A stretch of 64,000 nucleotides of DNA from Candidatus Iainarchaeum sp. (GTDB lineage: Archaea > Iainarchaeota > Iainarchaeia > Iainarchaeales > UBA10219). The notes under the pieces are model-generated. The model searched no databases, was not told where the DNA came from, and saw nothing but the letters and a program-made list of their open reading frames with translations. Below are positions 41,018 through 47,889 of the stretch, piece by piece. Within the stretch, counting starts at the first letter, position 1; the number at the start of each line of letters is the position of its first letter. The stretch is from positions 310,001 to 374,000 of the forward strand of contig JAGVWE010000002.1 in assembly GCA_018304425.1 (NCBI GenBank). The letters are read 5' to 3'. The translations under genes were made by a program, and so were the position numbers.

Positions 41018-41524
41018 ATGAAGCTCGTGAGCCAGGGAAAGCGGCCGCTGCTGGCCATCCTCATCGTGGTCGCGTTTTTGGTGTTCGTGGCGGTCTTCGT
41101 GAAAATGAACCAGCTGCCCTCCAACGAACCGCACATCGCCAGTGACGGCACGTGCTTGTACGAGCAAAAACTGGACTTCATTGAAACGGTTTTGCCGTTG
41201 CTGGCCAGCCTCGGAATCATGATTGGGGCGTTGACGTATTACTTCATGCACCAGAAAGTGGAGAGCAAGGAAAAGAGCCTGAAAGCCAACACGGACATCC
41301 TGCTGCGGTTCCTGAACAAGGACGAACGGGCCATCGTGAACCGCTTGATTGAAGAACAGGGCAAGGTGCTGCAGTCGGAACTGACGCGGCTGCCCGGCAT
41401 GGGAAAGGTCAAGGCGCATAGAATCGTGCAACGGCTCATTGACCGGAGGGTCATTGAAACCGAGGAACACGGGAAAACGAACATCGTGCGGTTCACGAAA
41501 GAGATACGGGAAGGCCTGCTGTAA
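41018..41524 (+). CDS. Membrane-anchored winged-helix regulator, second copy
   Basis: A 168-residue protein with one helix near the N-terminus (LLAILIVVAFLVFVAVFV), a short outside loop with a Cys (DGTCLYEQ), a second helix (TVLPLLASLGIMIGALTYYF) and a cytoplasmic winged helix (LNKDERAIVNRLIEEQGKV, GMGKVKAHRIVQRLIDRRVIE). The layout matches the protein at 34323. It is divergent from the Cys-protein operon and probably controls it. GGAGG stands 8 bp before the ATG, and its TAA overlaps the hypC start as TAATG. Confidence 0.82.
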   Translation: MKLVSQGKRPLLAILIVVAFLVFVAVFVKMNQLPSNEPHIASDGTCLYEQKLDFIETVLPLLASLGIMIGALTYYFMHQKVESKEKSLKANTDILLRFLNKDERAIVNRLIEEQGKVLQSELTRLPGMGKVKAHRIVQRLIDRRVIETEEHGKTNIVRFTKEIREGLL

Positions 41525-41730
41525 TGTGCCTCGCCGCCCCGGCCCGAGTGGTTGCTGTTTCAAGGGAACGGGCTGTGCTCGAGCAGGCGGGTAAACGCTT
41601 GGAGGCCGGCATCGCCGTGGAAGGGCTGGGAAAAGGCGACTGGGTGCTGGTACAACAAGGCCTGGTCGTGGAAGTAATCAGTGAAGCCGAGGCCCGCGAG
41701 GCCCTCAAGGCCTTCAGCGAAGGGCGTTGA
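41524..41730 (+). CDS. hypC: Hydrogenase assembly chaperone HypC
   Basis: HypC carries the Fe(CN)2CO precursor to the large subunit of NiFe hydrogenase. The 68 residues begin MCLAAPARVV, with the essential Cys2, and have the OB-like AVEGLGKGDWVLVQQGLVVEVI. It starts one base inside the stop of the membrane regulator, tying it to that transcript, and its end overlaps the convergent DUF6390-like gene by 17 bp. HypA, B, D, E and F are not in the window. Confidence 0.93.
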   Translation: MCLAAPARVVAVSRERAVLEQAGKRLEAGIAVEGLGKGDWVLVQQGLVVEVISEAEAREALKAFSEGR

Positions 41731-42439
41731 CGGTTTCCAGGTTGGCCGACGAGTATTTTTGGAGGGCGGCGGCCTGCGCGAATGACAGCCGTTCAACCGC
41801 CGTGCCCCAGTGGAAGGAAACCAGGTCGCCTAGTTTGGGCTGCTCGACAAAGGGGTTTTCGACTTCCCGAATGCAGGGCTCAAAGGAAAACCTTCCCCCT
41901 TCTTCCACGAGCCGCTTGGCCGCCAACGTCAAGCGCTGGCCCTGGCAGCCCAGGACCTTGCCGGCCAGGGGCAGGCACTTGCCCAGGTTCCCGATGATTT
42001 TCTCGACTTTGGGCGTGATGAAATTGATGTGGAGGACGTGAAACGAGTGGTGCGCGTTAAAGGAGGATTTCATGCCAGCAACCTTGGCATTGGCCTTTGA
42101 GGCTGGCAAGCCGGCTGCGACCAGGCCCGTGGAGAGCGCGGCCTGAAAGGCCTCAAAGGAGATGGAGTCCAGCAACTCGTTGCCGAGCCAGTAGGCTTCG
42201 ATAACGCGCTCGTCGAAGCGGTCGAGGCGGTTGGCGGAGGCGATGAGGTCGAGGTAGAGGTTGAGGCCGGTGAAGCCCGAGAGGAGTTCCCGGATTCCAG
42301 GGGCTCGTTCTTGGGTGGGGTGGGAGACGAAGTCCTTGAAGGCGTGGAACGCGTTTTCCGGGCCGCAGTAATTCAAGCGGTTGGTGGCATAACTGTATTT
42401 GCAGGCCCGCACCAGGCCCTCAAACGTGCCAGTCGGCAA
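41714..42439 (-). CDS. DUF6390-like protein linked to hydrogenase
   Basis: A 241-residue protein resembling DUF6390, a family usually found beside NiFe hydrogenase genes. Matches to the remembered pattern are NRLNYCGPENAF near the N-terminus, GFTGLNLYLDLIASAN, ERVIEAYWLGNELLD and HHSFHVLHINF. The conserved Cys and His-His-x-x-His suggest metal binding, perhaps in cofactor assembly. The family is not described functionally. Its 3' end overlaps hypC. Confidence 0.7.
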   Translation of the reverse strand: MPTGTFEGLVRACKYSYATNRLNYCGPENAFHAFKDFVSHPTQERAPGIRELLSGFTGLNLYLDLIASANRLDRFDERVIEAYWLGNELLDSISFEAFQAALSTGLVAAGLPASKANAKVAGMKSSFNAHHSFHVLHINFITPKVEKIIGNLGKCLPLAGKVLGCQGQRLTLAAKRLVEEGGRFSFEPCIREVENPFVEQPKLGDLVSFHWGTAVERLSFAQAAALQKYSSANLETVNALR

Positions 42440-43349
42440 GGGATTTCACTTCGCGGGGCTTGAAAAACGGGGCAACCCAGTGGCAGCCGAACAACAAGGC
42501 AATGCCTGCTACGATAAGGAAAAACCCGATGCCCTCGTTGAAGGAAACGGGTTTGTTGAGGAAGAGCACGGAAAGCAGGGCAGTAATGGGAAGGCCGATT
42601 AGCAGGACGGACGTTGCAACGGAAGCCCTTGCCTCCCGCAAGCCAATGAACCAAAACCATTGGTAGAGGAACAGGAAGGCCGCACCCAAGAGACTCCACT
42701 GGAGCTGGACCGGGGTCACTTCAGCAAAGAATTTAACGCGGTCGGTTGCGGCAAGGAACGCCAGCATGAAGAGGCTTCCAAAAAACATGCGGGCAAAGGC
42801 CACGACGCGGGGGGAAAGCCGGCATGAGTTCAGGGCCTGCTTGGCGAGGATGTTTTCCACCGACCAAAAGAGCACGGCAACCAAGATGAGCGCGTCATAA
42901 AAGGTGAAGCCCTTGACGTTGATGCCGAACAACAAGACGTTGCCTGCCAGCAAAAGACCGGCTGCGGCGAGGAACCTTCGGCTGATTTGCTCTTTGAGAA
43001 AAAACCAGGCCAGTAGGGCCACCCAAATGAAGAGGGTCTTGTGGAGAAAGGCCGCGTTCACGGCCGGCGTGAGCTTCAAGGCGTAAAAGTAGAGGAGGAA
43101 CGGGATGCTGCCGCCGACCACGCCTATTGCGAGGAGTTGCATCCACTGGCGCCTGGAAAAGGCCCGGAAAGCGCTGAACTCCTTAAGCAAAAACAAGGCG
43201 GCGAGAAAGGCAAGGGCCACCAGGGAATTCTTTAAAACCGTGAACACGAATGGATCGGATTCCGCGACCGCAAACTTGTTGAGGAAGATGGAGAACCCGC
43301 TTACAACGCCAGTCAAGGCGGCAAACCAAACGCCTTTATTCTCGTCCAC
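42420..43349 (-). CDS. EamA/DMT-family transporter
   Basis: A 309-residue membrane protein with ten helices in two EamA repeats, the drug/metabolite transporter fold. GSIPFLLYFYALKLTPAVNAAFLHKT and LLGAAFLFLYQWFWFIGLREARASVATSVLL are the paired repeat signatures. Substrate unknown. The start is a GTG at 43349, 13 bp from the divergent protease start; its TATA-like box TTTTTTAACC lies inside the protease gene. It overlaps the DUF6390-like gene by 20 bp. Confidence 0.85.
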   Translation of the reverse strand: MDENKGVWFAALTGVVSGFSIFLNKFAVAESDPFVFTVLKNSLVALAFLAALFLLKEFSAFRAFSRRQWMQLLAIGVVGGSIPFLLYFYALKLTPAVNAAFLHKTLFIWVALLAWFFLKEQISRRFLAAAGLLLAGNVLLFGINVKGFTFYDALILVAVLFWSVENILAKQALNSCRLSPRVVAFARMFFGSLFMLAFLAATDRVKFFAEVTPVQLQWSLLGAAFLFLYQWFWFIGLREARASVATSVLLIGLPITALLSVLFLNKPVSFNEGIGFFLIVAGIALLFGCHWVAPFFKPREVKSLADWHV

Positions 43350-43380
43350 GCAAGGGTTTACCGTGGAAGAGGTTAAAAAA
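43334..43380. promoter_or_regulatory. Interlocked divergent promoters
   Basis: CTTTATT (43334-43340) lies inside the first codons of the EamA gene and is 26 bp before the protease GTG at 43363. TTAAAAAA (43373-43380) lies inside the protease gene and is about 27 bp before the EamA GTG at 43349. Thus each promoter core would be coding sequence of the other gene. Confidence 0.55.
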
Positions 43381-43773
43381 CAAGGCGGGAAACGGAAAAT
43401 CCTGGTGTTCGGCAACCCCTGGGTGGAACGGGATGCGCTGCCCTTGAAACTGTTGCCAAGGCTGCGGAAGGCATTCCCGGAAATCGAGTTCAAGGAAATG
43501 GTGCCCGAAGAAGACCTCCAAGCAGAGGGCCGGAAGCTGTTCATTCTGGACGTGGTGCAGGGCCTCCGGAAAGCCGAAGTCATCGAAGACCTGGCTCGGC
43601 TGCAGACCGTGAAACGGGTTTCCCTGCACTTCTTTGACCTGGCGCACAACCTTCAACTGCTGAAGGCCACCGACCTGATTGATTCGGCGAAAATCTTCGG
43701 CGTGCCCATGGGCCTTGAGGAAGCAACGGCCTTCCGGCAGGTTTCGGCCCTGATTAAAGCCAGTTTACCTTGA
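43363..43773 (+). CDS. Probable NiFe-hydrogenase maturation protease
   Basis: A 136-residue protein resembling the HybD/HycI proteases that trim the large-subunit C-terminus after nickel insertion. KILVFGNPWVERDAL is the N-terminal strand with Glu22/Asp24, LFILDVVQG supplies Asp63, and SLHFFDLAHNL supplies His89, matching the three nickel ligands of HybD. The sequence is divergent from the common GNxxxxDD form. The start is a GTG at 43363 by promoter spacing. Its last codons overlap the end of the large-subunit gene by 20 bp. Confidence 0.75.
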   Translation: MEEVKKQGGKRKILVFGNPWVERDALPLKLLPRLRKAFPEIEFKEMVPEEDLQAEGRKLFILDVVQGLRKAEVIEDLARLQTVKRVSLHFFDLAHNLQLLKATDLIDSAKIFGVPMGLEEATAFRQVSALIKASLP

Positions 43774-45040
43774 GGAAGTGGGTGGCACAACTCATGCAGG
43801 GGTCATAGGCGCGGATGAGCTTCTCGAGCGCGTACGCGATTTCCTCTTTCGGCTGGCCCAAGAGTTTTGGCAGGAAATCCCCGATGTCCCGCTCCATGTT
43901 GATCTGGTTTTGCGCGGAAGGAATGACCAGGTTGCCCCACACCACGTTGCCGGCCTTATCAAGTTCCAAGAGATAATAGAGGATGCCCCTCGGGGCCTCA
44001 ATGACGCCGATGCCTTCCCCGGCCCTGGGCGCTAGGCGGGGCACGGGTTCCTTCCTGAAGTCCGTCGACTCCAGGATTTCAACGGCCGAATCCAGGCAAT
44101 GCAAAACCTCGATGGCCTGCGCCAAATTGTTGTGGAAGACGTTTTTCGAGGGAAACAACTTCAAGGAATCGGAAGCAGAAGCCCTCGTGTCCCGATGGAG
44201 CTTGCCGCGGTTGAGGTTCATCCGGGCCAGGGCGCCCACCTTATAGGGCTGGCCCTCGAACTGGAAACCCGTGGCATTCGAGTAGGGAATGATGACCCGG
44301 TTCAAGTGGTTCCAGAAATGCTTTTCCGGCACGCAAACGCCTCTCGAGTCCATGATTTCGCCTTCCAGGAAGTCATAGTTCTGGGTCACCAGGGCCACGT
44401 AATTGCTTTCCGATAGAAAGGTTTCCGGCCACTCGGCATAGACCTTGATCAAATCGAGCACGGCGGGGCGAACGGCTTTGAGCTTGGCGAGAACGGCGGC
44501 GGATTGTTCCCGGGTTGGAACGTTGGCAAAGCCCCCAACCATCTGAATGGTGCCATGGATGGCCCGGCCCGAAACCAACGTTGAAAGGGCGTTGCCGGCT
44601 GCCTTGACCTCGAACGCGGTTTTGACCAGGGCTGGATTGGAATCAGCCAACTCCAAGACCGAGTCAATGCCCAACACATCCGGCAACGAGAAAAAGTAGA
44701 GGTGCAGGGCATGGTCGCGAATCATCAAGCCGGCCAGGGCCAGGCGGCGGAGCAACGTGGTTTGCGGGCTGGGATCGAAGTGCAGCGCGTTTTCAACGGC
44801 TTCAATGCAACAGGTCAGGTGCGCGATGCTGCACGTGCCACAGATGCGGGAAACCAGCTGTGGCATGGAGGCAAAGGGCTTGCCGCGGATGGCCTGGGTG
44901 TAGAACCGCTTGTTCTCGCTTATTTTCAGCTTCACGTCCATGACCTGGCCGCCGCGCACCACGATGTCCAGGTTGGTGTGGCCCTCGATTTTCGCGACGT
45001 TCTCAATCGAAAGGTCCAGGTCGCCGTGTGAACCGTGCAT
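43754..45040 (-). CDS. NiFe hydrogenase large subunit (group 3-like)
   Basis: A 428-residue catalytic subunit for reversible hydrogen oxidation. The nickel ligands are in RICGTCSIAH (Cys67, Cys70) and DPCMSCATH (Cys415, Cys418), and IENVAKIEGH is the N-terminal motif. After His421 only FLKVNWL remains, a seven-residue tail for the protease to remove, much shorter than in many hydrogenases. The sequence fits cytosolic group 3 enzymes. Its ATG overlaps the small-subunit stop as TGATG. No diaphorase subunits are adjacent. Confidence 0.93.
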   Translation of the reverse strand: MHGSHGDLDLSIENVAKIEGHTNLDIVVRGGQVMDVKLKISENKRFYTQAIRGKPFASMPQLVSRICGTCSIAHLTCCIEAVENALHFDPSPQTTLLRRLALAGLMIRDHALHLYFFSLPDVLGIDSVLELADSNPALVKTAFEVKAAGNALSTLVSGRAIHGTIQMVGGFANVPTREQSAAVLAKLKAVRPAVLDLIKVYAEWPETFLSESNYVALVTQNYDFLEGEIMDSRGVCVPEKHFWNHLNRVIIPYSNATGFQFEGQPYKVGALARMNLNRGKLHRDTRASASDSLKLFPSKNVFHNNLAQAIEVLHCLDSAVEILESTDFRKEPVPRLAPRAGEGIGVIEAPRGILYYLLELDKAGNVVWGNLVIPSAQNQINMERDIGDFLPKLLGQPKEEIAYALEKLIRAYDPCMSCATHFLKVNWL

Positions 45041-45534
45041 CAGCCCACCTCCATTTGGGCGATGTATTTCTCCACGACCTGGACGAAACCGGTCTCCAGC
45101 ATGGGACAACCAGGCACCTGCTCATCCACTTTAACGACTTCGGTCGGGGCCTTCATGCGCTCGAACTGGCCGAGCTTCTGCACGAGCGGCTGGATTTCCT
45201 TTTTCAGCCCGTCCGGAAAGTTGTTGCGCTGTGCGCTCGGCAAGCCGTTTATGGCACAGGTGCCGATGGCGACAACGACTTTCGAGTTGGCCCGGATTTC
45301 CCTGAGCTTGGCTTCCTCGGCTGGCGCGGAAATCGCGCCCTCCACGAAGGCAAGGTCCAGGTTGGAGGCGTCGTTCTTGGAGCGCAGGGTGCGCGCGTAA
45401 ACGATGTCTATCTTGTCCTTCCACTCGAAGAACTTGTAGTTGAGGGCTTCCAAGAGCGTGATGACGCAGCCCTCGTCTCCAGTGAACGAGAAAATGCCGA
45501 CGCGGAGCTTTTTTGGGGCGGCCACGAAAACCAA
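45040..45534 (-). CDS. NiFe hydrogenase small subunit, short form
   Basis: A 164-residue electron-transfer subunit of HoxY/sulfhydrogenase-delta type with only the proximal cluster region. Ligand-type residues are Cys23 (TGDEGC), Cys93 (IGTCAINGLP) and Cys143 (VPGCPM). The first cysteine of the usual Cys-x2-Cys pair is Asp20. There are no medial or distal cluster motifs. The start shown is a TTG 25 bp after a CTTAAATA box (45556-45563), so it would be leaderless; a GTG at 45525 is the alternative. Confidence 0.88.
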   Translation of the reverse strand: MVFVAAPKKLRVGIFSFTGDEGCVITLLEALNYKFFEWKDKIDIVYARTLRSKNDASNLDLAFVEGAISAPAEEAKLREIRANSKVVVAIGTCAINGLPSAQRNNFPDGLKKEIQPLVQKLGQFERMKAPTEVVKVDEQVPGCPMLETGFVQVVEKYIAQMEVG

Positions 45535-45565
45535 TAGAAGTATTCAGCGAAGAGCTATTTAAGGG

Positions 45566-45712
45566 TTAGCAGAACTCGCACACGCTTTTGCCGCCGGGCT
45601 GGTCGCCCCAGTCGAATTTGGACACGCAGGCCGGGCTGCAAAAGTCCTTGCCGTTCTTGCGAATGGAGTTCGCTGGCAAGGGGTTGTTGCATTGCGCGCA
45701 GGTGCTTGGCAT
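45566..45712 (-). CDS. 48-residue zinc-finger protein
   Basis: A small frame reading MPSTCAQCNNPLP, GKDFCSPACVSKF and ending SVCEFC. Two Cys-x2-Cys / Cys-x3-Cys pairs make a treble-clef-like zinc site and a third Cys pair closes the protein. The ATG lies about 25 bp after a CTTATTAAT box on the minus strand (centred near 45737), consistent with leaderless expression. Function is unknown; such proteins are frequent in archaea. Confidence 0.72.
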   Translation of the reverse strand: MPSTCAQCNNPLPANSIRKNGKDFCSPACVSKFDWGDQPGGKSVCEFC

Positions 45713-45754
45713 ACCATCCTATGAAGGGCAAGGAAATTAATAAGGCTTTCGCGT

Positions 45755-46300
45755 TCACGGAACTGGCTTGACCACCAGGGTGCCGCGCATGTCGGAATGG
45801 CCAGAACCACAGGAGACGTTGCAGTAGAATGGGAAGTGACCGGCCTTGTCCGCCTTGAACTCAGCTACCGTGGTTTTGCCGGGTTCAAGCTTTTGGGAGA
45901 CGCCGAAAGCCGGGATGGCCAGACCGTGCACCCCGTCCTGGGTGGAAACCACGAGCCGAACCCATTCCCCTTGGTTGACTTCAATGGTGCTGGGCTCAAA
46001 GCCCCAGTTGAAGGCGCGCACCAGGACTTCCACGGGCACGGCCTCCGATGAAACGGGTGCCTGGGAAGGCGGGGACTCGGGCGCGGGCAAGGACACGGGC
46101 AGGGGTTCCAGAGCAGGCGCGGGAGAAGGTAAAGGAACTGGTGTTGGTGGTACCACGGGAAGCCGAACGCTGGCTTCGGGTTCCGGGGGGAACGAGGGCG
46201 GCTCCTGCACGGGAACCGGCTGGCGTTGGGGCTGGAGGCAACCCGTGAACGCAAGCAAGACAAGTCCTGCTAGGCAGGCAAACCGAAGAATGCTCCCCAT
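45755..46300 (-). CDS. CuA-motif cupredoxin lipoprotein
   Basis: A 181-residue exported lipoprotein: lipobox AFTGC (Cys21), a long Pro/Val/Glu-rich linker to about residue 85, and a cupredoxin domain (FNWGFEPSTIEVNQGEWVRLVV, DGVHGLAI). The C-terminal YCNVSCGSGHSDM gives the complete Cys160-x3-Cys164-x3-His168-x2-Met171 CuA set of cytochrome oxidase subunit II and nitrous oxide reductase. No oxidase catalytic subunit is in the window. A GTTTTAAAT box is centred 27 bp before the ATG at 46300. Confidence 0.88.
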   Translation of the reverse strand: MGSILRFACLAGLVLLAFTGCLQPQRQPVPVQEPPSFPPEPEASVRLPVVPPTPVPLPSPAPALEPLPVSLPAPESPPSQAPVSSEAVPVEVLVRAFNWGFEPSTIEVNQGEWVRLVVSTQDGVHGLAIPAFGVSQKLEPGKTTVAEFKADKAGHFPFYCNVSCGSGHSDMRGTLVVKPVP

Positions 46301-46325
46301 GCAGAGTTGGAACGGCAAAACGGAT

Positions 46326-47102
46326 TTAAAACTTTGCCAGGGACAAGGCCTTGGAGGCTTCCACGAGCTGGCGGGTGTAGGCCTGGCTGGGGCGGGAGAA
46401 GAGTTGGCGGGTAGAACCGGCTTCCACGACCCTTCCATCCTTCAAGACCAGGGCCTGCCCGCACACGGCTTTGACGACGCGCAGGTCATGGGAGATGAAC
46501 AAGTAGGAGAGGCCGAACTGTTTTTGCAGGCGCTGGAGCAAGGAAAGGAGCTGGGCCTGCACCGAGACATCGAGCCCGGAAGTCGGCTCGTCCAAGACCA
46601 AGAGCCTGGGTTGGAGGGAAAGGGCACGGGCAATGCATAAACGCTGGCGTTGGCCGCCCGAAAACTCGTGGGGAAAGCGGAACAAGCCGGAGTCATCCAA
46701 GCCAACCAGGGCCAGGAGTTCGGAGGCCTTGGCACGGGCTTCGCCGGACTGGATCAAGCCGAAGTTGAGGAGTGGCTCGGAGAGCAACTGGTGGACGGGC
46801 ATGCGCGGGTTCAAGGCGGAAAAGGGGTCCTGGAAAACGATTTGAAGCCAGCGGCGCTGCGCGCGCATGCCGTGAAAGTCGAGGTCCAAGAGGTTTGTGC
46901 CGTTGAAGCGGATGCTGCCGGCATCCGGTTCGAGGAGGCGCAGGACCAGCCGGGCCAGGGTGGACTTGCCGCTCCCGGACTCGCCAACCAGGCCCAGCGC
47001 GGTGCCGGCTTCAAGGGAAAACGAGACCCCATTCACGGCATGGACTGCCTTCCCCGAATCCCGGAAGGACTTGCACAGGTTTCTCACTTCCAGCAACGCC
47101 AT
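46326..47102 (-). CDS. Oligopeptide ABC importer ATPase (OppF/DppF)
   Basis: A 258-residue ABC ATPase: Walker A GESGSGKST, Q-loop VFQDPFSALNPR, signature FSGGQRQRLCIARAL, Walker B LLVLDEPTSGLD and switch His ISHDL. The DPFSALNPR Q-loop marks the peptide/nickel importer class. It is the second ATPase of the five-gene set that ends here, 4 bp after its partner. Confidence 0.93.
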   Translation of the reverse strand: MALLEVRNLCKSFRDSGKAVHAVNGVSFSLEAGTALGLVGESGSGKSTLARLVLRLLEPDAGSIRFNGTNLLDLDFHGMRAQRRWLQIVFQDPFSALNPRMPVHQLLSEPLLNFGLIQSGEARAKASELLALVGLDDSGLFRFPHEFSGGQRQRLCIARALSLQPRLLVLDEPTSGLDVSVQAQLLSLLQRLQKQFGLSYLFISHDLRVVKAVCGQALVLKDGRVVEAGSTRQLFSRPSQAYTRQLVEASKALSLAKF

Positions 47103-47106
47103 GGTC

Positions 47107-47889
47107 TCACCGCAGGACGGCCTCCAAGAGGGCCCTCGTATATGGATGCCGGGGCTTCGAGAAAACGGTTTGCGTTTTTCCCTGTTCGACGATTTCGCCT
47201 TGCCGCAAAACGGCCACTCTTGAGCAATGCCGGGAAACGATGCCCAGGTCGTGGGAGATGAAGAGCACGGAGAGGTCGAACTGCCTTCGCAGCGAGGCCA
47301 GCAGGGAAAGGATTTCGGCTTGAACGGTTACGTCCAAGGCAGAAGTGGGTTCATCGGCAATCAAGAGTTTTGGCTTGCAGGACAAGGCCATGGCAATCAT
47401 GGCCTTTTGCCGCATGCCGCCGGAGAGCTGGTGGGGAAAGGCTTGAAAGACTTGCCGAGGACGAGGCATGTGAACTGCTTCCAACAGGGAGAGGACTTCC
47501 TGGCGCGCTTCCCATGGGGAGAGGCCCCTGTGGTAGAGAAGGGGTTCGGAAAGCTGTTCTCCCACGGAAAGAACCGGGTTGAAGGCGGTGAGCGGCTCCT
47601 GGAAGACCATGGCCAGTTGATGGCCCCTTATTTTTTGGCGCCGGGTTTCGGGCAGGGTTCGAAGGTCTTCGCCCGCAAAAAAGATCTCCCCCGAAGTGAT
47701 GCGGGCGGAGGGGTCCAGCAAGCCGAGGATGGCCAAGGCGGTAACGGTTTTGCCGCTGCCGGACTCGCCGACCAAGCCCATGCACTCGTTTTCGTGCACG
47801 TCAAAGGAAACCCGGCGCACGGCCTGCAACGGCAAGCCGGGGAACTCGACGGAGAGGCCTTTCACGGAGAGGAGCGGGACTTGCTTCAT
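47107..47889 (-). CDS. Oligopeptide ABC importer ATPase (OppD/DppD)
   Basis: A 260-residue ABC ATPase: GESGSGKTV Walker A, VFQEPLTAFNPVLSVGEQL Q-loop, LSGGMRQKAMIAMAL signature (the GGMRQR form of OppD), LLIADEPTSALDVT Walker B. Its ATG overlaps the stop of the permease gene as ATGA, showing translational coupling. OppD usually has a C-terminal oligopeptide/iron-sulfur extension, which is absent here. Confidence 0.93.
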   Translation of the reverse strand: MKQVPLLSVKGLSVEFPGLPLQAVRRVSFDVHENECMGLVGESGSGKTVTALAILGLLDPSARITSGEIFFAGEDLRTLPETRRQKIRGHQLAMVFQEPLTAFNPVLSVGEQLSEPLLYHRGLSPWEARQEVLSLLEAVHMPRPRQVFQAFPHQLSGGMRQKAMIAMALSCKPKLLIADEPTSALDVTVQAEILSLLASLRRQFDLSVLFISHDLGIVSRHCSRVAVLRQGEIVEQGKTQTVFSKPRHPYTRALLEAVLR

